DNA of 64,000 nucleotides. Source: Ensifer sp. IC3342 (GTDB lineage Bacteria > Pseudomonadota > Alphaproteobacteria > Rhizobiales > Rhizobiaceae). This document shows, piece after piece, positions 53,112 to 61,373 of the stretch; within the stretch, counting starts at the first letter, position 1; the number at the start of each line of letters is the position of its first letter. The stretch is from assembly GCF_020193655.1 (NCBI RefSeq), contig NZ_JADYVE010000003.1, positions 558,001-622,000 of the forward strand. The letters are read 5' to 3'. The notes under the pieces were generated by a model. It did not search any database. It had not been told where the DNA came from and saw only the letters and a list, made by a program, of their open reading frames with translations. A program made the translations under genes and the position numbers.

Positions 53112-54011
53112 TCAACCCACCCGCTGCCTCACGCAAACCTCCCGCACGCATCCGCGCAGCCAGCGGTGGGCCGGGTCGGCGTCGAGCCGCGGGTGCCAGA
53201 GCATTGACACCGTGATCTCCCGCGTGAAGACCGGGAGGGGAAAGCTGTGCATTCCGGCCCTGAGCGCGCCGGTGTGTCGCTCGGGAACGCTGGCGATCAG
53301 CTCGGTGGCGCGGGCGAGCGCCAGAGCGGCGGCGAAGCCGCCGACGATCGTGACGATTTCGCGTTCGAGCCCGAGCGCCTCCAGCGCCTCGTCGAGCGGC
53401 CCCTTGTCGAGCCCGCGCCGTGAAACGAGGACGTGCCGGCCGGCGGCGTAACGGTCGGCCGTCACCTCGCCCTCACAAAGCGGGTGCCCCATGCGCACGA
53501 CACCGACGAACCTGTCCCGGAAGAGCGCCTGCGTGCGCACCTCCGGACTGGTCGCCTCCCCGACGACGCCGGTTTCGAGGTCGACGGTCGCATCGCGCAG
53601 CGGCCCGCTGCCCCGATCCGGCTTCGGCACGAAGCAGAGCCTGACGCCCGGCGCCTCGCCGACGCGGGCAATGAGGTCCGGCCCGAAATTCTCGACGAAA
53701 CCATCGCTGGTCCTCAAAACGAAGGTCCGCGTGAGCTGTTTGAGGTCGAGCCTTTCCTGGGGCCTCAGGACCGCTTCCGCCTCCTCGACCAGCCGGCCGA
53801 CGCGCTCGCCGAGTTCGAGTGCGCGCGGCGTCGGCACCAGGCCGCGCCCGGCCCGCACCAGCAGCGGATCGCCCGTCGCCTCGCGCAGCCGCGCCAGCGC
53901 CCGGCTCATCGCCGAGGGGCTGAGTCGCAGCCGCTTGGCCGCGCCTGCAACGCTGCCTTCCGAAAGCAGCACGTCGAGGGTGGCAAGCAGATTGAGATCG
54001 GGCTTCGACAT
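53112..54011 (-). CDS. LysR-family regulator
   Basis: A 299-residue LysR-type regulator with the N-terminal helix-turn-helix (LNLLATLDVLLSEGSVAGAA, KRLRLSPSAMSRALARLREA) and an effector domain of the NodD/SyrM-like subgroup style (FVLRTSDGFVENFGPDLIAR). It is divergent from an MFS transporter gene with 127 bases between them, the standard layout for a LysR protein that controls an efflux gene. The ATG at 54011 is in the usual family position. The inducer is unknown. Confidence 0.9.
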   Translation of the reverse strand: MSKPDLNLLATLDVLLSEGSVAGAAKRLRLSPSAMSRALARLREATGDPLLVRAGRGLVPTPRALELGERVGRLVEEAEAVLRPQERLDLKQLTRTFVLRTSDGFVENFGPDLIARVGEAPGVRLCFVPKPDRGSGPLRDATVDLETGVVGEATSPEVRTQALFRDRFVGVVRMGHPLCEGEVTADRYAAGRHVLVSRRGLDKGPLDEALEALGLEREIVTIVGGFAAALALARATELIASVPERHTGALRAGMHSFPLPVFTREITVSMLWHPRLDADPAHRWLRGCVREVCVRQRVG

Positions 54012-54138
54012 GGCGCGACTATAGCGAACGGTGAGACGGCGTCAAACGCACGAATGAAATGCAAATGATGCGCATTCCGCCATGTCAGGCGAAGAGCTAC
54101 CTTTTCGCAAGCCCATATGAAAGCCGGAAAAGGAGTTC

Positions 54139-55596
54139 ATGCCGATGACATCAACGACGCGACCAATGGAGGCGATCGCCGAAGCAGGCGAGCGGACGCC
54201 CTCCTTTCGCTGGGCGCTGGCCGCCCTTTCCCTCTCCATGCTGCTCTCCTCGCTCGGCACCAGCATCGCCAATGTCGGCCTGCCGGCGCTGGCCGAGGCG
54301 TTCGACGCCTCCTTCCAGGAGGTGCAATGGGCCGTGCTCGCCTATCTTCTCGCCATCACTACCCTCATCGTCAGCGTCGGGCGGCTCGGCGACATGGTCG
54401 GCCGGCGCCATCTGCTCATCTCCGGCATCGCCCTCTTCACCCTTGCTTCCGTGCTCTGCGGCGTCGCGCCGACGCTCTCGATGCTGATCGCGGCGCGCGC
54501 GGCGCAGGGCCTCGGCGCGGCGATCATGATGGCGCTTGCAATGGCGCTCGTCGGCGAGACGGTGCCGAAGGCACGGACCGGCAGCGCCATGGGGCTTCTC
54601 GGAACGACATCGGCGATCGGCACCGCTCTCGGTCCCTCGCTTGGCGGCCTCCTGATCGCCGGCCTCGGCTGGCGGGCGATCTTCCTCGCCGGCGTGCCGC
54701 TCGGCGTCGCGGCATTCTTCCTCGCGCTTCGCGCCCTGCCCGTTGACCGCGAGGCCCCCAAGGATCGGGCGGGCTTCGACGCGATCGGCACATTGCTGCT
54801 GGCGTTGACGCTCGCCGCTTACGCGCTCGCCATGACGATCGGGCGCGGCAGTTTCGGCCCGCTCAACATGGGCCTGTTGCTGGCAGCGATCTTCGCCGGT
54901 GCCCTCTTCGTGCTTGCGGAGGCGAGAACCGCCTCGCCCCTGCTCCGCCTCGCGATGTTCCGCGATCCGGTGCTTTCCGCCGGCCTCACGATGAGCGCAC
55001 TCGTCTCGACGGTGATGATGGCGACGCTGGTGGTCGGGCCGTTCTATCTCTCCCGCGGGCTCGACCTCGACGCCGCCCTCGTCGGCCTCGTCATGTCCGC
55101 CGGCCCGCTCGTCGCGGCGCTCGCGGGCGTCCCGGCCGGCCGCCTTGTCGACCAGCTCGGTGCGCAGCCGATGACGGTCGCGGGGCTCGCTGCGATCGCC
55201 GCCGGCGCATTCCTTCTCTCGCTGTTCCCGGCAGGCTTCGGCGTCGCAGGCTACGTCGCGCCGATTGTCACTGTCACCGCCGGTTACGCCCTGTTCCAGG
55301 CGGCCAACAACACCGCCGTGATGAAGGATGTGGGGCCTAGCGAGCGCGGCATCGTTTCCGGCATGCTCAACCTCTCGCGCAATCTCGGCCTCGTCACCGG
55401 CGCATCCTTTATGGGGGCGGTCTTCGCGCTCGCGGTCGGCACGAGCGAGATCACCGCCGCAGCCCCCGAGGCCGTCGCCGCCGGCATGCGCATCACCTTC
55501 GCCGTCGCCGCAGTCCTGATCGTCGCCGCCCTCGTTGTCGCGGTCGCCAGCCGCGCCTTCGTGGGCCGAGCTGCGGTTCCGGGTGACATAAGGTGA
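54139..55596 (+). CDS. MFS multidrug transporter (DHA2-type, 14 segments)
   Basis: A 485-residue proton-driven exporter with about 14 hydrophobic segments. Motif A is readable as SVGRLGDMVGRRHLL after the second segment, motif C as GTTSAIGTALGPSLGGLLI, and the second-half entry as SRGLDLDAALVGLVMSAGPL. This is the EmrB/QacA (DHA2) pattern. AAAAGGAG lies three bases before the first ATG and nine before a second ATG at 54145, so the latter may be the true start. It is divergent from a LysR regulator gene. Confidence 0.92.
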   Translation: MPMTSTTRPMEAIAEAGERTPSFRWALAALSLSMLLSSLGTSIANVGLPALAEAFDASFQEVQWAVLAYLLAITTLIVSVGRLGDMVGRRHLLISGIALFTLASVLCGVAPTLSMLIAARAAQGLGAAIMMALAMALVGETVPKARTGSAMGLLGTTSAIGTALGPSLGGLLIAGLGWRAIFLAGVPLGVAAFFLALRALPVDREAPKDRAGFDAIGTLLLALTLAAYALAMTIGRGSFGPLNMGLLLAAIFAGALFVLAEARTASPLLRLAMFRDPVLSAGLTMSALVSTVMMATLVVGPFYLSRGLDLDAALVGLVMSAGPLVAALAGVPAGRLVDQLGAQPMTVAGLAAIAAGAFLLSLFPAGFGVAGYVAPIVTVTAGYALFQAANNTAVMKDVGPSERGIVSGMLNLSRNLGLVTGASFMGAVFALAVGTSEITAAAPEAVAAGMRITFAVAAVLIVAALVVAVASRAFVGRAAVPGDIR

Positions 55597-55965
55597 GACC
55601 GCTCGGGCGGATGCTCTTCCGCTGTTTGGTGGCGCGACCAGCAACGGGCTCTCATCGGCTCAGTAGAGCCGGCAGGCTCCCCCCTCCCTCATTCCTGTGC
55701 TCGTCACAGGAATCCAGCCACGGCGCGTCGGCGCCGTGAAAGACGTGACGTCCATGTCCGAGGCGAGCGAGATGTGGGTCGGGCGTTGTGTGGTAACCTG
55801 CAATCATTCGCGCCGTCGAGGAGTCTCCCGCGCCGCAGACGCGGCGCTGCTGGATTCCTGTGACAAGCACAGGAATGAGGTGGGTGGGGTGGCCCACCGA
55901 CCCAACTAGTCTGACGAGGCGAGTGGCGGCGGCGGCGCATCACAACTTCGATGAGGTGAATGTGC
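55597..55965. repeat. mosaic repeat cluster (two family-A pieces)
   Basis: ATTCCTGTGCTCGTCACAGG with CACGGCGCGTCGGCGCCGTG (55690-55745), and GCCGCAGACGCGGCGCTGCT with ATTCCTGTGACAAGCACAGG (55830-55880). The rest of the 370 bases shows no gene. Confidence 0.8.
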
Positions 55966-57396
55966 TCATCCCCGAGCCAAAGCCCCCGGCGATCTCCGCC
56001 TCTCGATCGCTCTCCCAAGTGTCTCAAACACCCGATCGTCCAAGCATTGCGAAACGTTGAACCGCATGAACCTCTCGGCCGACTGGGAAAGGCTGAAGGC
56101 ATTGCCGGGCGCCAGCACCACGTCATCTGCCAGGGCCTCCCGGGCAATGTCGGCGGCGTCGAGCCCCGCGGGCAAGCGGCACCAGAGGAACATGCCGGAC
56201 TGTGGCTCCAGCCAGGGCTCGATGCCGAGCTTTTTGAGCCTGGAACCGGTTTCAGCCATCGCGCGGGCCAGTCGCGTGCGGAGGGTCTCCATGTGCTTGC
56301 GATAGCCGCCGTCCCTCAAGACGTTGTAAATGAGCTCGGCCGAAAGGCGTCCGCCGCCGAAGGAGGTGGCGATCCTGAGGTCCACCAGTCCCTCGATCCA
56401 TTCCCGGCGTGCGGCGATGAAGCCGCAGCGCGCCGAGGCCGAAAGCGTTTTCGAAAAGCTGCCGATATGGACGACGCGGCTGAGGCCGTCGAAGGCGGCC
56501 AGTCTGGGCGCGGGTGTAAGCTCGAAATCGGCAAAGATGTCGTCCTCGACGATGGTGAGGTCGAACTGGTCCGCGAGCTTCAGGACGCGGTGGGCGACGA
56601 CGGGAGAGAGCACCGCACCGGTCGGATTGTGGATGGCCGAATTGGTGATGTAGAGGCGCGGCCGGTGCTCCGCGACCACCCTGGCGAAAGCCTCGATGTC
56701 CGGGCCCGTCGGCGTGTAGGGCACGCTGACGACCTTGGCGCGGTGGGCGCGCAGCAGCGCATGAAAATTGAAGTAGCACGGGTCGTCGACCAGTACCGTA
56801 TCGCCGGTTTCGAGGAAGAAGCGGCAGAGGAGATCGATCGCCTGGGTGCCCGACTCCGCAAGCATGATGCAGTCGGGCGAGGCTTCGATGCCGCGCTCCA
56901 TCATGCGCCGCGCAAGCAACTGCCGGAGCGGCGGAAAACCGAGCGGCGTCCCGTAATCGGTTAGAGCGGCGTCCTCGGCCCGCGAAAGGCCGCGCAGCCC
57001 TTTGCGCAACGCCGCCTCTGGCATCCATGATGGCGGAAGCCAACCGCAGCCGGGCTTAAGCGTCGCATCACTACTTTCGAGGGACTGCCGGGAAACCCAT
57101 AGCGGGTCGACGGCGCGGTCGAGCCGGGGTCCGATCTCCGCCAGTGCCAGGGGCACGACCTGCCCGGAAACGTAAAATCCGGAGCCCGGTCGCGAGGCAA
57201 TCACCCCTTCGGCGACCAACCGCTCATACGCGTCCACCACCGTCGAGGTCGAGACCTGCATGGTCGTGGCAAAAGCGCGGACCGACGGCAGCTTGCTCCC
57301 TGGCGTCAGGCTGCGATTGGCAATGCGCTGCCGGATGGCGCTCATCACTGCCGCCACGCGTGTGCCGCCACCCTCAGCTGTCGCTGCAATGCCCAT
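55966..57396 (-). CDS. MocR-type regulator divergent from a DMT exporter
   Basis: A 476-residue GntR/aminotransferase fusion. The winged helix is at about 20-85 (IRQRIANRSLTPGSKLPSVR, STSTVVDAYERLVAEGVIAS) and the aminotransferase domain carries the PLP lysine in HIGSFSKTLSASARCGF and the VEDDIFADF segment. The ATG at 57396 has GGAG nine bases upstream; one seven codons earlier lacks a site, and longer readings run into the divergent promoter. It probably activates the DMT transporter gene at 57539, in the way MocR proteins often control amino-acid exporters. Confidence 0.9.
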   Translation of the reverse strand: MGIAATAEGGGTRVAAVMSAIRQRIANRSLTPGSKLPSVRAFATTMQVSTSTVVDAYERLVAEGVIASRPGSGFYVSGQVVPLALAEIGPRLDRAVDPLWVSRQSLESSDATLKPGCGWLPPSWMPEAALRKGLRGLSRAEDAALTDYGTPLGFPPLRQLLARRMMERGIEASPDCIMLAESGTQAIDLLCRFFLETGDTVLVDDPCYFNFHALLRAHRAKVVSVPYTPTGPDIEAFARVVAEHRPRLYITNSAIHNPTGAVLSPVVAHRVLKLADQFDLTIVEDDIFADFELTPAPRLAAFDGLSRVVHIGSFSKTLSASARCGFIAARREWIEGLVDLRIATSFGGGRLSAELIYNVLRDGGYRKHMETLRTRLARAMAETGSRLKKLGIEPWLEPQSGMFLWCRLPAGLDAADIAREALADDVVLAPGNAFSLSQSAERFMRFNVSQCLDDRVFETLGRAIERRRSPGALARG

Positions 57397-57440
57397 CTGT
57401 ACTGCTCCATGACGCATAACAGTTTTGTCGAACTGTACTG
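57397..57440. promoter_or_regulatory. candidate MocR operator (direct repeats)
   Basis: CTGTACTG occurs at 57397-57404 and again at 57433-57440 (36 bases apart), with an inverted ACAGTT / AACTGT pair (57419-57424 / 57431-57436) overlapping the second. Direct repeats just before a mocR-type gene and its divergent target match the known mode of these regulators. Confidence 0.6.
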
Positions 57441-57538
57441 GATTGTCTCTGGCGACGCCAGAGCGCTTCGCGTTCAGATAAACGCGCAAACGATGCTCCG
57501 GCGACTCCGCCCCGGTACCGGCAAAACAGGATGGGACC

Positions 57539-58402
57539 ATGGACAAGACGACGAGCGGATGGATCAACGGGTTTCTCGGCGTCCTGATCTTCAGCGGCTC
57601 GCTGCCCGCGACCAGGGCCGCCGTGCTCGATTTCGACCCGGTGTTTCTGACCGTCGCCCGGGCTGGCATCGCGGGCCTGCTCGCCCTGTGCCTTCTCCTT
57701 GCCTTCCGTGAGAAGCGGCCCACCGGCGACCAGCTCTTCTCGCTGGCGATCGTCTCCCTGGGCGTCGTGCTCGGGTTTCCCCTGCTGACCGCGTTCGCGC
57801 TTCAACACGTGACGTCGGCGCACTCGATTGTCTTCATCGGAATGCTGCCGCTTGCAACGGCGGCTTTCGGCGTGCTTCGCGGTGGCGAGCGCCCTCGCCC
57901 CGCCTTCTGGATGTTCTCCGTCGCGGGAAGCCTGCTGGTGGTCGGCTTCGCGCTCGCGCAGGGCCTCACGGCCTCGCCCGTCGGCGACGCCCTGATGCTG
58001 GCGGCAATCGTCGCTTGCGGGCTCGGCTATGCAGAGGGGGCAAGGCTGTCGCGCAGCCTTGGCGGCTGGCAGGTGATCTCCTGGGCGCTCGTCCTGTCTC
58101 TGCCCGTCATGCTCGCGATTGCGCTCGCCCTGATGCCGTCATCGTTCGCGGAGGTGGGCATGCCCGGCTGGGTCGGACTCGCCTATGTTTCCCTGTTCAG
58201 CATGTTGATCGGCTTTATCTTCTGGTATCGGGGGCTCGCCCAGGGTGGCATCGCGGCCGTCGGGCAATTGCAGTTGCTGCAGCCGTTTTTCGGACTGGCC
58301 TTGGCCGCGACATTGCTCCATGAAGAGGTGAGCCTCATGATGCTCGCGGTGACGGTCGGGGTCATCCTCTGCGTCGCCGGCGCACGGAAGTTCGCGAAGT
58401 GA
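57539..58402 (+). CDS. DMT/EamA-family transporter
   Basis: A 287-residue protein with about ten hydrophobic segments in two EamA halves (GFLGVLIFSGSLPATRAAVL, HVTSAHSIVFIGMLPLATAA; second half GWVGLAYVSLFSMLIGFIFW, QLLQPFFGLALAATLLHEEV). AGGATGGGACC precedes the ATG. It is divergent from a MocR regulator with a direct-repeat operator. The downstream PaiB-like gene is 37 bases away on the same strand. Probably an exporter of an amino acid, amine or vitamin B6-related compound (inference). Confidence 0.9.
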   Translation: MDKTTSGWINGFLGVLIFSGSLPATRAAVLDFDPVFLTVARAGIAGLLALCLLLAFREKRPTGDQLFSLAIVSLGVVLGFPLLTAFALQHVTSAHSIVFIGMLPLATAAFGVLRGGERPRPAFWMFSVAGSLLVVGFALAQGLTASPVGDALMLAAIVACGLGYAEGARLSRSLGGWQVISWALVLSLPVMLAIALALMPSSFAEVGMPGWVGLAYVSLFSMLIGFIFWYRGLAQGGIAAVGQLQLLQPFFGLALAATLLHEEVSLMMLAVTVGVILCVAGARKFAK

Positions 58403-58439
58403 ACATGCTTGACGACACAGGCGCAGGGAACAAACCTCG

Positions 58440-59072
58440 ATGTATACACCGCCAGCCTTCAGAGAGGATGATCGCGCCACGCTCCACGTGATGATGCGCG
58501 AGGCGCGGCTTTGCCACTTCGTGACGGCCACCGCGGATGGCCCGATGGCGATGCCTTTGCCGTTGTTCCTGGATCCGGACGAAGGCGAGCATGGGACGCT
58601 CCACGGCCATCTCGCCAGGGCCAATCCGCAATGGAAAACCCCGCCGATCGGCGACGCCATGGCGATCTTCATGGGGCCGGACGCCTACATCACCCCCTCC
58701 TGGTACGCATCGAAGCGCGAGCATGGCAAGGTCGTCCCCACCTGGAACTACGCGGCGGTGCACGCCTATGGACCGGTGGAGTTTTACGACGATACCCATC
58801 GCCTGCTCGAGGTCGTCACCCGACTGACCGATCTTCACGAACAGGAGCGCCCGGAGCGGTGGGCGGTCAGCGATGCGCCCGAGGCATTCGTTCAAGCACA
58901 ACTCAAGGGCATCGTCGGGCTCAGAATGCCGATCACTCGGATCGAGGGCAAACGCAAGATGAGCCAGAATCGCCCCGCGGCCGACAGAGCGGGCGTTGCC
59001 GGGGGGCTGGCAGACAGCGGGCGGGCTTCCGACCGGATCGTCGCAGGCTTGATTCCGACCGACAGCAATTAA
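58440..59072 (+). CDS. PaiB-family FMN-binding protein
   Basis: A 210-residue protein with the family features MYTPPAFREDDRATLHVMMR, a split-barrel flavin fold and the signature YITPSWYASKREHGKVVPTW followed by NYAAVHAYG. In Bacillus PaiB was described as a regulator; its homologues bind FMN or heme-like groups and act in degradation or redox steps. Position directly after the DMT exporter gene suggests one operon under the MocR regulator. The last 35 residues are low in conservation. Confidence 0.9.
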   Translation: MYTPPAFREDDRATLHVMMREARLCHFVTATADGPMAMPLPLFLDPDEGEHGTLHGHLARANPQWKTPPIGDAMAIFMGPDAYITPSWYASKREHGKVVPTWNYAAVHAYGPVEFYDDTHRLLEVVTRLTDLHEQERPERWAVSDAPEAFVQAQLKGIVGLRMPITRIEGKRKMSQNRPAADRAGVAGGLADSGRASDRIVAGLIPTDSN

Positions 59073-59127
59073 GGCCCGCCGTCATGGGCAGCATTCCGGC
59101 GCGCCGCTTCGGGTGGAATGTTGCTGC

Positions 59128-59322
59128 ATGACCCGCGATGCAGCCATAGCGAGAGCGGAGGCTTACTTCGATTCCGGTGCCTTCTGGAATGATCTCGCGC
59201 GCCGCGTTGCCATGCCGACCGAGAGCCAGAACCCGGATCGCGCGCCGGTGCTGGCGGAATATATCGAAACCGAGATCAAGCCCGCTTTCGAAGCACTCGG
59301 ATTCGCCTGTCAGACACTGTCC
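59128..59322 (+). pseudogene. N-terminal fragment of an M20 peptidase, cut by a repeat
   Basis: Reads MTRDAAIARAEAYFDSGAFW, DLARRVAMPTESQNPDRAPV and EIKPAFEALGFACQTL, the usual beginning of rhizobial M20 metallopeptidases (about 460 residues). After CTGTC at 59322 the frame enters the repeat GACATGCATAAAAACAAGGA and stops at 59361. None of the metal-binding residues or the rest of the enzyme are found downstream, so about 85 percent of the gene is gone. Confidence 0.75.
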
Positions 59323-59395
59323 GACATGCATAAAAACAAGGACCTAAAGCGCGTCGCATGAGTCCGATTGAACGCGACGCGCTTCAGGTTGTCGA
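59323..59395. repeat. family-C half with GCGCGTCGCATGAG module at a truncation point
   Basis: GACATGCATAAAAACAAGGA, CCTAAAGCGCGTCGCATGAG, CCGATTGAACGCGACGCG: matches 43155-43205. It marks the exact breakpoint of the M20 gene. Confidence 0.75.
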
Positions 59396-59745
59396 CGCAC
59401 GGGAATTCGCCAGATAAGCGAAACCGCTTTGACAAACCGTGGGCAGCGACGCCATAAGACTAGCGGCTTTCCCGGGTGGGGGAGATTTGTTGCGGGATCA
59501 ATGTCCGCGCATCTGCGTATTGGTTGATGCTGTCGTCTCACTCGATACGCCCGTCCTCGGCTGCAGCCATTCGACCGCAGCTATGGCGAGGCCGAGAACA
59601 ATGGCGGGCGCGGCGAGTGCTGCTAGAAACGCGAATCTCTTCATTGCCGACATCCCGGAAAGACTTGGCGCAACAAGATACGCAGCGGTTGGGAACAGAA
59701 GTCCTTACTCCATCACAAGAAGGTTAGCGCATTCATCCATCCGAA
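59396..59745. other. gap with one small minus-strand ORF
   Basis: Apart from the 48-codon ORF at 59498-59644 (listed separately), I see no gene or repeat core in these 350 bases. Confidence 0.4.
59498..59644 (-). CDS. candidate 48-residue single-span membrane or exported protein
   Basis: ATG at 59644 opens MKRFAFLAALAAPAIVLGLA, then IAAVEWLQPRTGVSSETTAS and TNTQMRGH. This is a basic start, a clean hydrophobic helix and a polar tail, exactly the form of a small membrane protein or short exported peptide. CCGGGATG lies upstream as a weak ribosome site. The plus strand here has no better ORF. The function is unknown and no neighbour gives a clue. Confidence 0.4.
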   Translation of the reverse strand: MKRFAFLAALAAPAIVLGLAIAAVEWLQPRTGVSSETTASTNTQMRGH

Positions 59746-59788
59746 GTATCAGACCTAAGTCTGACGGGGTGTGCCAAAGGTCTGATAC
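59746..59788. other. nested inverted repeat GTATCAGACCT / AGGTCTGATAC
   Basis: The two perfect 11-base arms are 21 bases apart. Inside the left arm, TCAGAC-CTAA-GTCTGA forms a second, mutually exclusive hairpin, so the GTCTGA unit occurs three times. It could be a multi-site operator or an RNA switch. Confidence 0.6.
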
Positions 59789-59871
59789 CCATTGCCGAGT
59801 GTTTCGCGTGATGCATAGTGCGGCACATAAACGCCTGCGGAATCAACGGCTAGCCCCCGCCGCCGTAGGCG

Positions 59872-59929
59872 TGAAAGGTCCCAGATCGATGCTCCCCGCC
59901 CCCCTTTTGCACCGCTCTGGGACCTTTCA
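59872..59929. other. 14-bp inverted repeat with C-rich loop
   Basis: TGAAAGGTCCCAGA (59872-59885) and TCTGGGACCTTTCA (59916-59929) are perfectly complementary around a 30-base loop containing CTCCCCGCCCCCC. The stem ends toward a short T stretch (CCTTTCATAT). The C-rich loop looks like an anti-Shine-Dalgarno element of rhizobial trans-acting small RNAs, so a non-coding RNA is possible. Confidence 0.5.
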
Positions 59930-60214
59930 TATCAACAGCGCCGCGCGTCTCAGAGGCCACTCCTGGAAAAGTACGTGCAATGGTTTTCCGTCCGGAATTG
60001 CGCCGTTTTCAAAGAGCTAGACGACGCGCATCGCGAAGGTCTACGACCCTCTAAGATCATCGGGGCGGTGAATTATCGTTGCGCGGGCAACAGCCGGGAT
60101 TTTCAGACTGCAACTTCCGAGCCTGCCAAAGGCGATGTCCCACGCGTTTAGGCCCATTCCTCAGGCAAAGCCTCAGAATTTGGTCATCCCGACCACCGGT
60201 CGTCTTTGCTGCCG

Positions 60215-60330
60215 CATGGTTCCTTAAATCGATTTAAGGACAAATATCATGCAGCAATTTAAAGTGCTGCAGCGACCTTTGCGCGTCCGATTGGACGCGC
60301 GGCGCTGTAGAGCGGGATGAGGAAAAGTGT
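60215..60330. repeat. mosaic repeat (family B), complete copy
   Basis: GCATGGTTCCTTAAATCGAT, TTTAAGGACAAATATCATGC, AGCAATTTAAAGTGCTGCAG, GACCTTTGCGCGTCCGATTG, GACGCGCGGCGCTGTAG. The best complete family-B copy in the window, followed by GAAAAGTGTGCGCGGTTTTC. Confidence 0.85.
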
Positions 60331-60423
60331 GCGCGGTTTTCCGCCAGCATTCCGCTCTAACTATCTAGAATCGATCGCGCCTTATGGTCTCAGGTCGATT
60401 CGACCTGGAATCACCGTGGTCTA

Positions 60424-60475
60424 GTGCATGTCGCCCGAATGTGTGCAAGGTTTCGGGACAACGACATGCATGCAA
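60424..60475. repeat. mosaic repeat (family C), single unit
   Basis: TGCATGTCGCCCGAATGTGT, GCAAGGTTTCGGGACAACGA, CATGCATG: an inverted unit of the same family as 49.47-49.63 kb, with CATGTCG / CGACATG ends. Confidence 0.8.
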
Positions 60476-60537
60476 GCAGAGACTTCGCTTGGCTCCTATT
60501 GAATGCGAGGGCCTCACTCACGCACGAAGGCAACGCT

Positions 60538-61140
60538 ATGGCAGGAAACGCGGAAAACCGCGGCGGACAGCGCGGACGCCGCTGGAGGATAGCGGCCTGG
60601 ACCATCGCCGCGCTCGTACTGTTGCTGCCCTTGATAGCAATGCAGTTCACAGATGAAGTGAACTGGACTGAGACCGACTTCGCTTTCGCCGGTGCCTTGA
60701 TCGTCGGCACGGCTTTAGCCTTCGACCTGGCAGTGAGGATGGCAAACAATGACGCGTATCGAGCTGCCCTCGGCGTTGCACTCGCGGCAGCATTCCTCCT
60801 CATCTGGATCAATGCTGCCGTTGGCATCATCGGGTCTGAGGACAACCCGGCCAACCTGACGTATGGCGGAGTGCTCGCTGTCGGAATCACCGGCGCCGTT
60901 ATCGCTCGTTTCGAGCCGAACGGCATGGCGCGCACGATGTTCGCGAGCGCTCTCGTTCAGGCGCTGGTCGCCATGATTGCGGTGATCGCAGGAATGGGCT
61001 ACCCCGCGAGCCCGCCCCTGGAGATTATTGGCGTCAATGCTTTGTTCGTCGCGGTGTGGCTCACATCGGCGTGGCTGTTTCGGAAAGCTGCTCGGGCGCA
61101 AATTCTCGCGGACGCAGCATCGTGGCAGAACGGGCTGTAG
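60538..61140 (+). CDS. membrane protein of unknown function
   Basis: A 200-residue protein starting at 60538 behind GAAGG; longer readings pass through a repeat. About six hydrophobic segments are visible (IAAWTIAALVLLLPLIAM, FAFAGALIVGTALAFDL, ALGVALAAAFLLIWINAAVG, MFASALVQALVAMIAVIAGM, IIGVNALFVAVWLTSAWLF). The short N-terminus is hydrophilic and basic. The family is not recognised. No operon partner. Confidence 0.8.
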   Translation: MAGNAENRGGQRGRRWRIAAWTIAALVLLLPLIAMQFTDEVNWTETDFAFAGALIVGTALAFDLAVRMANNDAYRAALGVALAAAFLLIWINAAVGIIGSEDNPANLTYGGVLAVGITGAVIARFEPNGMARTMFASALVQALVAMIAVIAGMGYPASPPLEIIGVNALFVAVWLTSAWLFRKAARAQILADAASWQNGL

Positions 61141-61335
61141 ACGAGCCCCTGAAGCTGATCGTCAAACTGTGTGCCGAGCCTACAAACGCGACCAGCGTTG
61201 ACATAGCAAATGGCGATGTCCCCTTTCCACGGTCGGGCGGTCAGGCAAAGGCGACCGCGTAGGGATGCCGGACGCCCGAACAGCCGGACACGCCACCCGC
61301 CAGAGGGTCACGGCCTACGGCGCCTTCCTCGCAAG

Positions 61336-61360
61336 CGCGGGGCCGGAAGCCAGCCCCGCG
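61336..61360 (-). terminator. hairpin after terC
   Basis: CGCGGGGC / GCCCCGCG 8-bp GC stem with a 9-base loop, 13 bases beyond the terC stop codon. There is no T-run, so termination strength is uncertain. Confidence 0.45.
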
Positions 61361-61373
61361 TTGGCAGCGATGG

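Noticed and set aside
54151..55644. 497-codon minus-strand ORF opposite the MFS transporter
   Set aside because: Very hydrophilic Arg/Glu/His-rich shadow of a membrane protein; no motif.
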